A stretch of DNA of 64,000 bases, taken from Ardenticatenaceae bacterium (GTDB lineage Bacteria > Chloroflexota > Anaerolineae > Promineifilales > Promineifilaceae). This document shows, one piece after another, positions 1 through 8,494 of the stretch. Numbering within the stretch: position 1 is the stretch's first letter; the number at the start of each line of letters is the position of its first letter. A program made the translations under genes and the position numbers. The notes beneath the pieces were generated by a model. That model was not told where the DNA came from. It worked only from the letters and a program-made list of their open reading frames with translations, and did no database searches. The DNA is taken from assembly GCA_020634245.1 (NCBI GenBank), contig JACKCC010000021.1, positions 59,983 through 123,982 of the forward strand. The letters run 5' to 3'.

Positions 1-72
1 GCACGGTGAACGGGCCTATGAAAGCAACGCAGGCAAAGAAGAAGAAACTAATGGAAAATGGCCAAATATTTT

Positions 73-669
73 TCATACCGCCCCTCTCCATGAGGGCAAT
101 CCGGCTGTGGATGAAATCGACTGTTGTGCATAGGCCGCTGCGGCATCAAGCGTGGGCAGGAATTGGTGAGATGTATCGAAAAAACGTAACCGATGTTGAA
201 GGCATTCTTTTTGCAGGTATTGACTGAAGATAATTTCGCGCTGCACAACAGTCAGCAAATCAGAGTCATTGTACTCTTGGGGCCAGTCATTAGGGTGCCC
301 GCTGTGTGTTCGAATTTCTTGCAGTTTTTTGTCGGGAGATATGGTGGGATAACCTAGAAAGCAGGCGCGGATTTGTGATGGGGCTGCATCGCGCAGGGCG
401 GCTACATGCTGGGGCAAGATTTCGCCTTCAAAAATATAATTGATCCCATCATGAAGCAGACTGGCGCTCATTTCGCGCACCAGCGGCCAAATACGTTCGG
501 CGACTTGTATTCCCCCGGCATCAGGATCGATGGTGAATTCTGGTGCGCCACGGGTTAAGCCCATCTTGAGGACATCCAGGCTCAGGAAGGGGAACTGTAT
601 TTCAGTTAGCAGCCGCCGGGAAAGAATACTTTTGCCGGTGCGGGCTGCGCCGCCGATGAAGAGCAGCAT
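73..669 (-). CDS. P-loop (adenylate-kinase-like) NTPase, putative kinase
   Basis: A 198-residue protein opening with a hydrophobic strand followed by a Walker A motif, GGAARTGKS (residues 6-14), so it binds ATP or GTP with a kinase-type P-loop. The family includes small-molecule and phosphoglycerate-type kinases, but I cannot name a substrate. I chose the ATG at 669 because it is preceded by ACAGGAAAC, while the longer reading frame to 720 has no ribosome binding site and would put an odd His-rich leader before the P-loop. The downstream half carries no motif I recognise. It is transcribed in the same direction as ilvE but separated by about 130 bases. Function is unassigned beyond nucleotide binding. 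Confidence 0.75.
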   Translation of the reverse strand: MLLFIGGAARTGKSILSRRLLTEIQFPFLSLDVLKMGLTRGAPEFTIDPDAGGIQVAERIWPLVREMSASLLHDGINYIFEGEILPQHVAALRDAAPSQIRACFLGYPTISPDKKLQEIRTHSGHPNDWPQEYNDSDLLTVVQREIIFSQYLQKECLQHRLRFFDTSHQFLPTLDAAAAYAQQSISSTAGLPSWRGAV

Positions 670-801
670 GAGCTGATGTTTCCTGTGTTTGTGGTGGGGT
701 AACGGCCGTGGCCATCCCAAGCAGCCTACTCAATCAAACAAAAGGGGCGCGGCGCTGTCGCCGGCCCCATCGTGAATGCTAAAAGGTTGGCAAGCTGACA
801 G

Positions 802-1878
802 CTACTCCGCTTCAATCATCATTGTCCAACCAAAGCGGTCGGGGATACGGCCGTATTGAATCCCGGTCAACTCATCAAATAACTGTTTGGCAACCGGGCC
901 GACCTCATAATTATTGATGATGTACTCCTCATCCTTGTAGCCAAACTTGCCTACCGGGGCAATAACCGCCGCCGTTCCGCAGCCAAAAACCTCTGTAATT
1001 CTGCCTGATTGGACATCGGCCAACATCTCGTTGACATCAATTTGTTCCTCGCTGACCTCATAGCCCAGGTCGCGGCCCAGGGTGAGAACCGAGTCGCGGG
1101 TGACGCCAGGCAGGATACTGCCGGTTAATTGCGGCGTGACGATGTGCTTGCCCTCGTAAACAAAGGCGATGTTCATGGCGCCTACTTCTTCAATGTAACG
1201 GCCCTCAATGGCATCCAGCCACAGTACTTGTGAATACCCTTTGGTTTTGGCATCTTCGCCAACAAAGAGGCTGGCGGCATAGTTGCCGCCGGTTTTGGCG
1301 CTGCCCACGCCGCCGCGCACCGCCCGCCGGTACTGGTCGGAGATGTAGACGGGTACGGGATTGAATCCTTCCTTGAAGTAGGAACCCACCGGGCCGATAA
1401 TGACGTAGTGTAAATATTCGGTGCTGGCGTGAACGCCCAACGCAGCTTCAGTGGCGATCATCGTGGGGCGGATGTAGAGGGCGGCTCCGGGAACGCGGGG
1501 AACCCATTTGCTTTCCAATTCTACCAGCTTGGCGATGGCGGCTAGATGTTCTTCCTCATCGACGGGGGCCATGGCCATACGCCGGGCGGAGTTGTTGAAC
1601 CGTTTCATGTTTTCCCAGGGACGGAACAGGTTGATGTTGCCGTCGGGGCGGCGGTAGGCTTTGAGTCCTTCGAAGATTTCCTGGGCGTAGTGGAATACGG
1701 CCGTTGCCGGATCCAACGTAAATGGCGCATAAGGTCCAATTTGGGCATCATGCCAGCCGACACCGGCCGTATATTTTTGGCTGAACATGCGGTTGGCAAA
1801 TTTATTGCCAAAGCCAAAATCATGTTCCGGTACCGGTTTCAGTTTGGTTTCGTCCAGAGGTAGAATTTGTATGTCCAC
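802..1878 (-). CDS. ilvE: Branched-chain amino acid aminotransferase
   Basis: PLP-dependent class IV aminotransferase that interconverts leucine, isoleucine and valine with their 2-oxo acids, using glutamate/2-oxoglutarate. Recognisable elements are FGFGNKFANRMF and the substrate-side EIFEGLKAYR near the N-terminus, the PLP-binding Lys195 in GSAKTGGNYAAS, the EVGAMNIAFV strand, and TGSILPGVTRDS plus EVFGCGTAAVI near the C-terminus. It has the long ILV5/BCAT2-like architecture at 358 residues. The start is taken as GTG at 1878 because AAAGGAG lies at ideal spacing before it; an ATG at 1932 would add 18 residues but has no such site. It stands alone between a P-loop gene and mgsA. Cytosolic; function is confident. 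Confidence 0.93.
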   Translation of the reverse strand: MDIQILPLDETKLKPVPEHDFGFGNKFANRMFSQKYTAGVGWHDAQIGPYAPFTLDPATAVFHYAQEIFEGLKAYRRPDGNINLFRPWENMKRFNNSARRMAMAPVDEEEHLAAIAKLVELESKWVPRVPGAALYIRPTMIATEAALGVHASTEYLHYVIIGPVGSYFKEGFNPVPVYISDQYRRAVRGGVGSAKTGGNYAASLFVGEDAKTKGYSQVLWLDAIEGRYIEEVGAMNIAFVYEGKHIVTPQLTGSILPGVTRDSVLTLGRDLGYEVSEEQIDVNEMLADVQSGRITEVFGCGTAAVIAPVGKFGYKDEEYIINNYEVGPVAKQLFDELTGIQYGRIPDRFGWTMMIEAE

Positions 1879-1986
1879 GATTTCTCCTTTTGAGCCATAG
1901 AGCGTTGCAAAGGACAGGATATTATCTGTCAAACCCTATGGGGTGTATTGGGATTCAGTTTGTTAATGACTTGTTGCCGCACCACT

Positions 1987-2054
1987 GTCATTTCGACGAA
2001 CAAGGCGAAGAGAAATCTGTCGCAGAAAAGTTTTCTCCCTTCGGTCGAAATGAC
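1987..2054. repeat. Intergenic inverted repeat, GTCATTTCGAC family
   Basis: Perfect 11-base arms GTCATTTCGAC (1987-1997) and GTCGAAATGAC (2044-2054), with further inner pairing of GAAG-AGAAA against TTTCTCCCTTC. It sits upstream of ilvE in a 322-base gap. This type of hairpin, based on TCATTTCGACCGAAGGG, is a mobile-looking intergenic repeat seen in many bacterial genomes. No gene is visible in this gap. Confidence 0.7.
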
Positions 2055-2138
2055 AAAGGGGGCTGTGATTTTGGGTAGTTTACCACCTTTGCTGTTGGGC
2101 GGAAAAAGGTTTGCTGTGATGTAAACAATAGAACCAAC

Positions 2139-2195
2139 ATTTCCCCAGAAACAGTTCATCAGGTCAGAAATTCATCTGGAAGTTTCCGGGGAAAT
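2139..2195. repeat. Hairpin of the TTTCCGGGAAA family at the 3' end of mgsA
   Basis: ATTTCCCCAGAAAC (2139-2152) pairs with GTTTCCGGGGAAAT (2182-2195) with one mismatch, directly after the mgsA stop codon. The same word recurs at about 37705-37763, 39486-39519 and 59923-59956. It may form a transcript 3' end, but there is no T-run after the stem. Confidence 0.6.
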
Positions 2196-2200
2196 TCCGT

Positions 2201-2671
2201 TTACTGGCCGTAAACTTTGCTCAATCGCTGGCGATATTCTTCGTAATCGGTGAGGCGGCGTTCGTATTCGGCATTCATCAGCGGCGATGAAATGATGAAA
2301 TCGGCCGAAGCCCGGTTAGAGGCGATGGGAATGTTCCACAGTACGGCCATGCGCAGCAGTGCTTTTACGTCGGGGTCGTGCGGCTGAGCTTCCAGCGGAT
2401 CCCAGAAAAAAATCAGGAAATCAATCTCGTTTTCGGCGATTTTAGCGCCTACTTGCTGGTCGCCGCCCAGAGGACCGCTTTGCAGTTTGGTGATTTCTAA
2501 CCCTAGTTGTCTTTCCAGCAGCCAGCCGGTGGTGCCGGTGGCGTAGAGCTTGTGCCGGCTTAATGTTTCTTGGTTAAAGGCGGCCCATTCCAATAAATCA
2601 TCCTTTTTATGGTCGTGGGCGACCAGGGCGATTTTTTTGGTGGATTGCATGATGACGTTTTTTTGCGGCAT
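2201..2671 (-). CDS. mgsA: Methylglyoxal synthase
   Basis: Cytosolic enzyme converting dihydroxyacetone phosphate to methylglyoxal and phosphate, the entry to the methylglyoxal bypass of glycolysis. The 156-residue protein shows the complete family pattern: ALVAHDHKKDDLLEWA, the phosphate-binding ATGTTG segment, SGPLGGDQQVGA containing the catalytic Asp71, and FFWDPLEAQPHDPDVKALLR followed by WNIPIASNRASADF. The start at 2671 has GAGG before it, overlapping the tail of the sensor kinase gene. Only two bases separate the kinase stop from this ATG, so the pair is very probably co-transcribed and translationally coupled. That pairing of a phosphate-stress enzyme with a kinase is unusual, and the link is inference. 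Confidence 0.95.
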   Translation of the reverse strand: MPQKNVIMQSTKKIALVAHDHKKDDLLEWAAFNQETLSRHKLYATGTTGWLLERQLGLEITKLQSGPLGGDQQVGAKIAENEIDFLIFFWDPLEAQPHDPDVKALLRMAVLWNIPIASNRASADFIISSPLMNAEYERRLTDYEEYRQRLSKVYGQ

Positions 2672-2673
2672 GT

Positions 2674-5574
2674 TTAGTCCTCGCGAAAAGTGTTTGTTTT
2701 GTCAACGGCCGTTTTGGTGAGGGGCCAAAACAGGCGAAAAGTGCTGCCCGCTTCCAGTTTGCTTTCAACCTCAATTGTGCCTTTATGTAAATCCAGGATT
2801 TCTTTGACGATGGTCAGGCCTAATCCGGTGCCGGGAATGTTTAATTGGGCGATGTTGTGACCGCGATAAAAGCGTTCAAAAATATGGGGTATTTCGTCGG
2901 CGGGAATCCCAATGCCGGTGTCTTTGATTTCCAGGCAGGCGCGGGTGGCGCTGGCCAGGTAGGTGCGGACGGTTATGGAGCCTTCCAGAGTGAAATCCAG
3001 GGCGTTGGTGAGGACGTTGTTGATGGCTTGCAGGAGTTGGTTGCGTTCGGCGCGGATGGGCGGCAAGTCTGGTTCAGGATGAAAAACGAGGTTGAGATCG
3101 GCGGCTTTGGCGCGTTCCTGGTTCATGGCAATGACGATGGCGATGGTGTCATTGAGGTCAACGGCCGTAAACTGCAAAGACTCTTCGTACAAATTCAGCC
3201 GGGAAACGTTGAGGATGTCCTCCGTTAGCCGTACCAACTGGTCGGTTTTTTGGCGCAAAACGTCCATGTATTTGGCTTTGTTCTCTGCTTTGCCGCGATC
3301 CAGTAAATCCATGTACAGGTTCAAGGTGGCTACGGGTGTACGCAGTTCATGCGAAATGTCGGAGATGAATTTGGTTTTGAGTTTGTCCAGGTCTTGCAGG
3401 CGGGCGTTGGCTTCGGCCAGTTCACGGGTGCGCTGTGTAACCCGTTCTTCCAGGGTGTCGGTGATGCTGGCGCGTTTGAGGGCATTGGCGGCGATGTCGG
3501 CAACGGCCGTTAACAGGCGTACATCGGCTTCGGTAAACAGCCGTCTTTTGTGCGAACCGATGTGCAGCACACCGATCAAGTCATCCGGCGTTTGCAGCGG
3601 CAAAAAGATCGAACTGACGGTTCCCACAAAACTTTCCTCTTCGCCGGGAGCCATCGATAAAAGCGGGTCGTTAGCCACGTCAGGCGAAAGATAAACCTCG
3701 CGGGTAGCCAGAACACGCCCCACAATGCCGTCCCCCGGTGGCTGGCGCAGCCCTAATTTGTAAAAGCCGGGCGGTTCTGAATACCGGGAAATCAGTTCAT
3801 CTGTTTCCGGTTCAACCAGGAATAGAACGCCGAAGGTGGCATCAATGGCGGCCACTGTTTTTTCCATTAAAATGGCCATCATATCAGGTACGGTGCGGGC
3901 GGTACGCAAAGAAGTAGAGATTCCGGCCAGTGTTTCCAGCTCAAAAGCGTGCTGGCGAGTCTCTTCGTAAAGGCGGGCGTTTTCAATGGCAACGGCTGCC
4001 TGGGCGGCAAAGGCGCTGGCCAACCGGACGTGTTCCTGGTTATAAAAGCCGATTTCTCTTTTGTCCAGGGCCAGCATACCGATGATCTGTTGGCCGAAAA
4101 TGAGGGGAACGCCCAGCCAGGAATGAATGGGTGTTTCGCTAAACGGCGGCTCTCGGAAACGGCCGTATAAACTTGGCGCATCAGCCAAAATAACCGGTGA
4201 CCAGGTTTCAATCACTTGCCGGTTAGGGTTGTTGGTCGAGGTCAGGTCAAACTTTGCTCCCAAGAGCTTGTTCAAGTCGGCAAAACCGTAGCCGCCAATG
4301 ATTTCAAGAAATGAGCCATTTTTTAACTGCTGGACAGAAGCACTATCATACGGAACTACTTTTTGTAGCTCTTCCAAAATGCTGTCCAGTACGTCTTGTA
4401 AAATCAAACTGCTGCTTAATGCCTGGGTAGCCGCTTGTAAGCGTTCGGCACGGTCACGCGCCGCCTGTTCTTCCTGAAACAAATAAGCTGTTTGTATAGC
4501 CAGGGCACATTGCTGGGCAAAATCTTGCAGTATTTTTAGGTCGTCTGAGGTGAATGTGCGGATATTTCCGGCGGTTTCCTGGCAGCTTATGACTCCCATC
4601 ACCTTGTTGGTCAGGGTGATGGGAACCTGGATGACGCTGCCCAGTACGTTGAAGGAGATACTTTGGGAACGGCCGGGGTATTTATCGTAGTCGGGGACAA
4701 TCATGGGCTGACCGGTAGCTAAGACGCGCCCGGCCATTCCCTCGCCTACCCGAAGCTGTGATCCCACCAGCGGTTCGCCTGGCCCGTGTACGGCCGTCAA
4801 CGTCAGTGTTAGTTCATCATCATTAACCAGATAAATACTGCCGCCGGGAACGCCCAGTAGATTTGCTGCCCGCCTTGCAATAGCTTGCAGCAGCTCGTGT
4901 AGATCGCGATGGGAGAGAATATCCAACGAGATTTCTTTTAACGCAGTAAGCTGATCCGCCCGTTGATTTGACGTATTGAGTAAACCGGTCAATTCTGTCT
5001 GCCGTTTCAATTCTAACTGGTGGCGATAGTGGGCGGCCAGAATATTGGCCGTGCTGGCTGCTAATATCAGGTTAAAAGGGCCAATCAGGATGTCGTAAAG
5101 GGGAACGGCCGGGTTGTAGAGTGGCATGGTAAGCATGGCCAGGAGGGATACGGCCGTAAACACAATCGCATATTTTGGCGAAAGAAACAGGCTGCTCAAC
5201 AGGATAAGCAGAATCAAATAATAAAGCGAAATCAGGTTGTTTGGCGGCTTACCAATGTAAGCAGCGACCAAAACAGTCGACAGGCCAATAACAGTGGTCA
5301 GAATGATTGAAGCCTGGTAGCTTAAAAATCGGCCAAATAAATAGGTGATGCCCAAAAAGATAAAACTGGCCAGAGCGGTCAATAAAAAAGGAATCTGGGA
5401 AGGAATATTTTCCGGGTGAAGCAAAAAGGGAATAAAAATGCCTAAAGTGGCAATGGGCATGACCGACAACAGCAGGACAAGAAACAGACGAACCTGGAGA
5501 CGTTCATTATCGCCTTGAATGTCCATACGTGGCTCCGTAAGACTTTTCCACACACTGAGCAGCTTGTCTTTCAT
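2674..5574 (-). CDS. Membrane sensor histidine kinase with multiple GAF domains
   Basis: A 966-residue kinase. Residues about 25-185 form some six membrane helices. They are followed by a short coiled coil and then GAF domains (about 205-370, 375-540 and 545-715). A linker coiled coil leads to a HisKA dimerisation domain with the phospho-acceptor motif FISDISHELRTPVATLN. The HATPase_c domain has its N box in NQLLQAINNVLTNALDF, G1 in IKDTGIGIP and the FERFYRG and GTGLGL boxes. There is no receiver domain and no response regulator next to it, so its partner must lie elsewhere. It precedes mgsA in what looks like a two-gene operon. The ligand sensed is unknown. The start at 5574 is the only ATG ahead of the first helix, but its ribosome binding site is weak. 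Confidence 0.9.
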   Translation of the reverse strand: MKDKLLSVWKSLTEPRMDIQGDNERLQVRLFLVLLLSVMPIATLGIFIPFLLHPENIPSQIPFLLTALASFIFLGITYLFGRFLSYQASIILTTVIGLSTVLVAAYIGKPPNNLISLYYLILLILLSSLFLSPKYAIVFTAVSLLAMLTMPLYNPAVPLYDILIGPFNLILAASTANILAAHYRHQLELKRQTELTGLLNTSNQRADQLTALKEISLDILSHRDLHELLQAIARRAANLLGVPGGSIYLVNDDELTLTLTAVHGPGEPLVGSQLRVGEGMAGRVLATGQPMIVPDYDKYPGRSQSISFNVLGSVIQVPITLTNKVMGVISCQETAGNIRTFTSDDLKILQDFAQQCALAIQTAYLFQEEQAARDRAERLQAATQALSSSLILQDVLDSILEELQKVVPYDSASVQQLKNGSFLEIIGGYGFADLNKLLGAKFDLTSTNNPNRQVIETWSPVILADAPSLYGRFREPPFSETPIHSWLGVPLIFGQQIIGMLALDKREIGFYNQEHVRLASAFAAQAAVAIENARLYEETRQHAFELETLAGISTSLRTARTVPDMMAILMEKTVAAIDATFGVLFLVEPETDELISRYSEPPGFYKLGLRQPPGDGIVGRVLATREVYLSPDVANDPLLSMAPGEEESFVGTVSSIFLPLQTPDDLIGVLHIGSHKRRLFTEADVRLLTAVADIAANALKRASITDTLEERVTQRTRELAEANARLQDLDKLKTKFISDISHELRTPVATLNLYMDLLDRGKAENKAKYMDVLRQKTDQLVRLTEDILNVSRLNLYEESLQFTAVDLNDTIAIVIAMNQERAKAADLNLVFHPEPDLPPIRAERNQLLQAINNVLTNALDFTLEGSITVRTYLASATRACLEIKDTGIGIPADEIPHIFERFYRGHNIAQLNIPGTGLGLTIVKEILDLHKGTIEVESKLEAGSTFRLFWPLTKTAVDKTNTFRED

Positions 5575-5754
5575 AATAAAGCAGGACCTGTTGTCCTGAC
5601 TGGAAATTGAACGGCCGTTTGACCCTTTTTTGAGAAATAATCACACATTCACACAATCATAATACCCGACTTGGGTTGAAAAAAGAAGATAAAACCGGGA
5701 TTCACTCGTGTGACTTTTGTTCCATCTTTAATGACCATGTTATGATCAGGGTGC

Positions 5755-6528
5755 ATGTACCCGATTTTAGCCCGTTATGGTCCTTTTTTCTTGTACAGTT
5801 TTACTGTTGTATTAAGTATAGGCATTGCTGCTGCATTAGGGTTGGCTGCTTATCGTGCCCGCCGTTTGAAGGTGGATGCTGCCTGGCTGGATACGTTTTT
5901 GGCCGGATTGGCGGCGGCTTTGATCAGCGGCCGTGTGGGGTTTGTCTGGCTGGAATGGACATATTTTCAGGTACGGCCGTATCAAATATTACAAATCTGG
6001 CGTGGCGGGCTGACCTATCATGGGGCGTTGGTCGGTGGCTTGCTGGGGATGTGGGTCTGGTGTGCATGGCGTAAACGCCCATTTTTGTGGGACGCTGATT
6101 TACTGGCTCCTTCACTGGTTTTACTAAATGCTTTTGGTTGGTTGGCCTGCTGGTTGGATGGTTGTGGTTACGGCCGTATCGCCCCCGTCGGCAGTATTCT
6201 GGCGGCCAATCTCCCCGACAACCTGGGCATTTATGATTGGCGCTACCAGACGCAGCTGCTGGGTGTCGGCTTGAGTCTGCTGACTTTTATCCTCATCCTT
6301 GTCAGAGCACGCCGTGGCCAGACTTTTACTATTGCGCTGTTGGCCGTCAGTGTAGGGCGGATTGGTGTTGATTGGCTGCGGGGGAATACGGCCGTTCTCA
6401 TTCATACCATCCGATTAGACCTGCTCCTGGACACAGCATTAGCGATCCTTTCCTTGATTCTGTTACAATATTCTCAAATGCAACGAACAAAATCGTCAAT
6501 CGTCAAACATCAATCGAAAATCAAATGA
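5755..6528 (+). CDS. lgt: Prolipoprotein diacylglyceryl transferase
   Basis: Integral inner-membrane enzyme that transfers diacylglyceryl from phosphatidylglycerol to the lipobox cysteine of prolipoproteins. The 257-residue protein has about seven membrane helices. The family signature WRGGLTYHGALVGGLLG (about residues 82-98) carries the conserved His, and a later GRIGVDWLRG segment lies before the last helix. The usual GRIGNFINGE-like loop appears here as LDGCGYGR, so that part is divergent. It may be a divergent Lgt, but the window also encodes lspA and several lipobox proteins, which fits. AGGGTG precedes the ATG. The stop overlaps the start of the next gene in an ATGA arrangement, indicating translational coupling. 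Confidence 0.82.
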   Translation: MYPILARYGPFFLYSFTVVLSIGIAAALGLAAYRARRLKVDAAWLDTFLAGLAAALISGRVGFVWLEWTYFQVRPYQILQIWRGGLTYHGALVGGLLGMWVWCAWRKRPFLWDADLLAPSLVLLNAFGWLACWLDGCGYGRIAPVGSILAANLPDNLGIYDWRYQTQLLGVGLSLLTFILILVRARRGQTFTIALLAVSVGRIGVDWLRGNTAVLIHTIRLDLLLDTALAILSLILLQYSQMQRTKSSIVKHQSKIK

Positions 6529-7373
6529 AATTAAAAGTTGGACTCGCCCAAATTACCCCCAAACTTGGTGATGTTGCCGCCAATCTAGCCCTGCACCTCA
6601 AAACCATCGAAGAAGCGGCCGAAGCCGGTGTAGAACTGCTCATTTTCCCTGAGTTATCGCTCACCGGTTACCGGCTGCGCGATCTGGCCTTCAGCGTTGC
6701 CTTGCAGCCTACCTACAAAGACCCTGTTTTTGCCCAACTGCTCGACGCCAGCCGCGACATGGACATCGTCGTAGGCTTTGTCGAAGCCGATCAGCGGCAA
6801 AAATTCTTTATCGCCAATGCTTATCTTTCGCGGGGTCAGATCGTCCATCGTCACCGCAAAGTGTACCTGCCCACCTACGGCATGTTCGACGAAGGTCGCT
6901 ATTTCGCCTGGGGCGACGCCATCCGGGCTTTTGACACCCGTTTTGGCCGGGTGGGCATGCTCATTTGTGAGGATTTCTGGCACATCAGCCCGCCCTACGT
7001 CCTCTGGCTGGATGGAGCCGATATTTTGATTCTAACTTCGGCATCGCCAGGACACGGACTGGCCACCGAGCAAAAAATTGGCAGCGCCCAATGGGTTGAG
7101 CACATTAATCAGGCTTATGCCAGCACCTTTACCAATTTCGTCATTCACACCAACCGCACCGGTTTTGAAGATGGGGTCAGTTTTTGGGGCGGCTCGACCG
7201 TTTTCGATCCGTCAGGCCGGTTGGTGGCGCAGGCTCCTTATTATGAACCGGCGCTGGTTACGGCCAAACTGGATTTGAACCAACTACGCCGCACCCGCAC
7301 CCGGCTGCCTTTGCTGCGTGATGAACGGGTGGGGTTGACGATGCGCGAGTTGAAACGAATATTGGAAGATTAG
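6525..7373 (+). CDS. Carbon-nitrogen hydrolase (nitrilase superfamily)
   Basis: A 282-residue amidase-type enzyme. The three catalytic residues of the nitrilase fold are visible: Glu in LIFPELSLTGY, Lys in HRKVYLPTYGMFDEGRYF, and nucleophilic Cys in MLICEDFWH. The YGMFDEGRYF loop resembles the glutaminase domain of glutamine-dependent NAD synthetases, but no synthetase domain follows, so the protein may be a free-standing amidase or supply ammonia to a separate partner. I chose the ATG at 6525, which overlaps the lgt stop by four bases. The longer frame extending back into lgt would be a shadow of that gene. Substrate unknown; cytosolic. Confidence 0.88.
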   Translation: MKLKVGLAQITPKLGDVAANLALHLKTIEEAAEAGVELLIFPELSLTGYRLRDLAFSVALQPTYKDPVFAQLLDASRDMDIVVGFVEADQRQKFFIANAYLSRGQIVHRHRKVYLPTYGMFDEGRYFAWGDAIRAFDTRFGRVGMLICEDFWHISPPYVLWLDGADILILTSASPGHGLATEQKIGSAQWVEHINQAYASTFTNFVIHTNRTGFEDGVSFWGGSTVFDPSGRLVAQAPYYEPALVTAKLDLNQLRRTRTRLPLLRDERVGLTMRELKRILED

Positions 7374-7437
7374 TCAAGTAGTCGTTAGTCTTGTAGTCGA
7401 ATACTCAGACTACCCGACTACAAGACTACCCGACTGG
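7374..7437. repeat. Stutter hairpin built from GTAGTC / GACTAC
   Basis: Several copies of GTAGTC-type words (7376-7399) are followed by their reverse complement GACTAC (about 7407-7434). It fills the gap between the amidase and era and can fold into a long imperfect hairpin. A second element with the same word lies at 57681-57760. Confidence 0.65.
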
Positions 7438-7447
7438 AGCAATGTAG

Positions 7448-8383
7448 ATGATTGACGATTTTGAACGACTGGACGATGAACCGGAAGGCCATAAATCGGG
7501 TTTTGTGACGGTGGTGGGCCGGCCCAATGTGGGCAAAAGTACGCTGATTAATGTTGTTTTGGGCCAGAAGATTGCCATTGTGACGCCGCGCCCGCAAACG
7601 ACTCGTGTCCGCCAACTGGGTATTTTGACAGAAGAGAATTATCAAATGGTGTTTGTGGATACGCCGGGGATTATGCAGCCGCGGCACAAGTTGGATGAGT
7701 TTATGGTGGAAACGGCCGTAACCGCCCTAAACGATGCCGATGTGGTCTTGTGGCTGGTGGACGGCAGCGAAATGCCCGGCCCTGGCGATCAGTCCATCGC
7801 CGCCCTGTTTGCCGAACTGGACGAAAATGTGCAAGTTGTGCTGGGTATCAACAAGGGTGACATGCTGTCGGTTGAGCAGGTTTTGCCCCATACCGAAGCG
7901 TATCGTGCCCTGGTCCCCGACGCTAATTGGATTTTGTTTTCGGCGCTGCGGGGTAACGGCCGTGACGAACTGCTGCAAATGCTGGTCAATGCCCTGCCCG
8001 AAGGCCCGCGCTACTTCCCGGCCGATCAGGTCACCGATTTGTACTTGCGTGACATCGTTGCCGAACTCATCCGCGAGCAGATTATGCTGCAAATGCGCGA
8101 TGAAGTGCCCTACGGCGTCGCCGTCCAAACCGAGCAGTACAAAGAGCGCGAGAACGGCGTTACTTACATTGGAGCTAATATTTTTGTGGAGCGTGACAGC
8201 CATAAGCGGATTCTGATTGGGGCAAAAGGGGCCCAGCTGCGGCAAATTGGCGCTGCCGCCCGCCACGAAATCGAAGCATTTCTTGAAGGGAAAGTGTTCC
8301 TGGATTTGTGGGTGAAAGTGGAACCCAAATGGCGGCGCAATGAACGCGTCCTCAAACGGTTTGGCTACAGCAGCGCAGAATAG
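7448..8383 (+). CDS. era: GTPase Era
   Basis: Ribosome-assembly GTPase that binds the 3' end of 16S rRNA. In the 311-residue protein the G1 motif GRPNVGKST is at residues 24-32, G3 is FVDTPGIMQP, G4 is INKGD, and a G5-like FSALRGNGRDEL follows. The C-terminal KH domain has the typical ERDSHKRILIGAKGAQLRQIGAAAR segment and ends with WVKVEPKWRRNERVLKRFGY. GGAG lies eight bases before the chosen ATG. It follows the lgt-amidase pair after a repeat-filled gap. An N-terminal acidic extension of about 15 residues precedes the G domain. Function is confident. Confidence 0.96.
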   Translation: MIDDFERLDDEPEGHKSGFVTVVGRPNVGKSTLINVVLGQKIAIVTPRPQTTRVRQLGILTEENYQMVFVDTPGIMQPRHKLDEFMVETAVTALNDADVVLWLVDGSEMPGPGDQSIAALFAELDENVQVVLGINKGDMLSVEQVLPHTEAYRALVPDANWILFSALRGNGRDELLQMLVNALPEGPRYFPADQVTDLYLRDIVAELIREQIMLQMRDEVPYGVAVQTEQYKERENGVTYIGANIFVERDSHKRILIGAKGAQLRQIGAAARHEIEAFLEGKVFLDLWVKVEPKWRRNERVLKRFGYSSAE

Positions 8384-8494
8384 TTACCGGAGGCCGTCGC
8401 GTCTAATCAATGTGCAACGGCACGGCAAATTTGAACGTATTGGGTGCAAAAATCAGAAGCGTATCGTATTAGGTGTACTGGCAGGAGGTTTTAC

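Noticed and set aside
2..136. A plus-strand frame open from the window edge (HGERAYESNAGKEEET...EIDCCA) that could be the C-terminus of an upstream gene.
   Set aside because: No motif is recognisable, and its end overlaps the P-loop gene on the other strand. It cannot be judged without the sequence before the window.
2845..3694. Long plus-strand open frames antisense to the first sensor kinase.
   Set aside because: They mirror the codon bias of the kinase on the other strand, have no ribosome binding sites and no domain-like composition.
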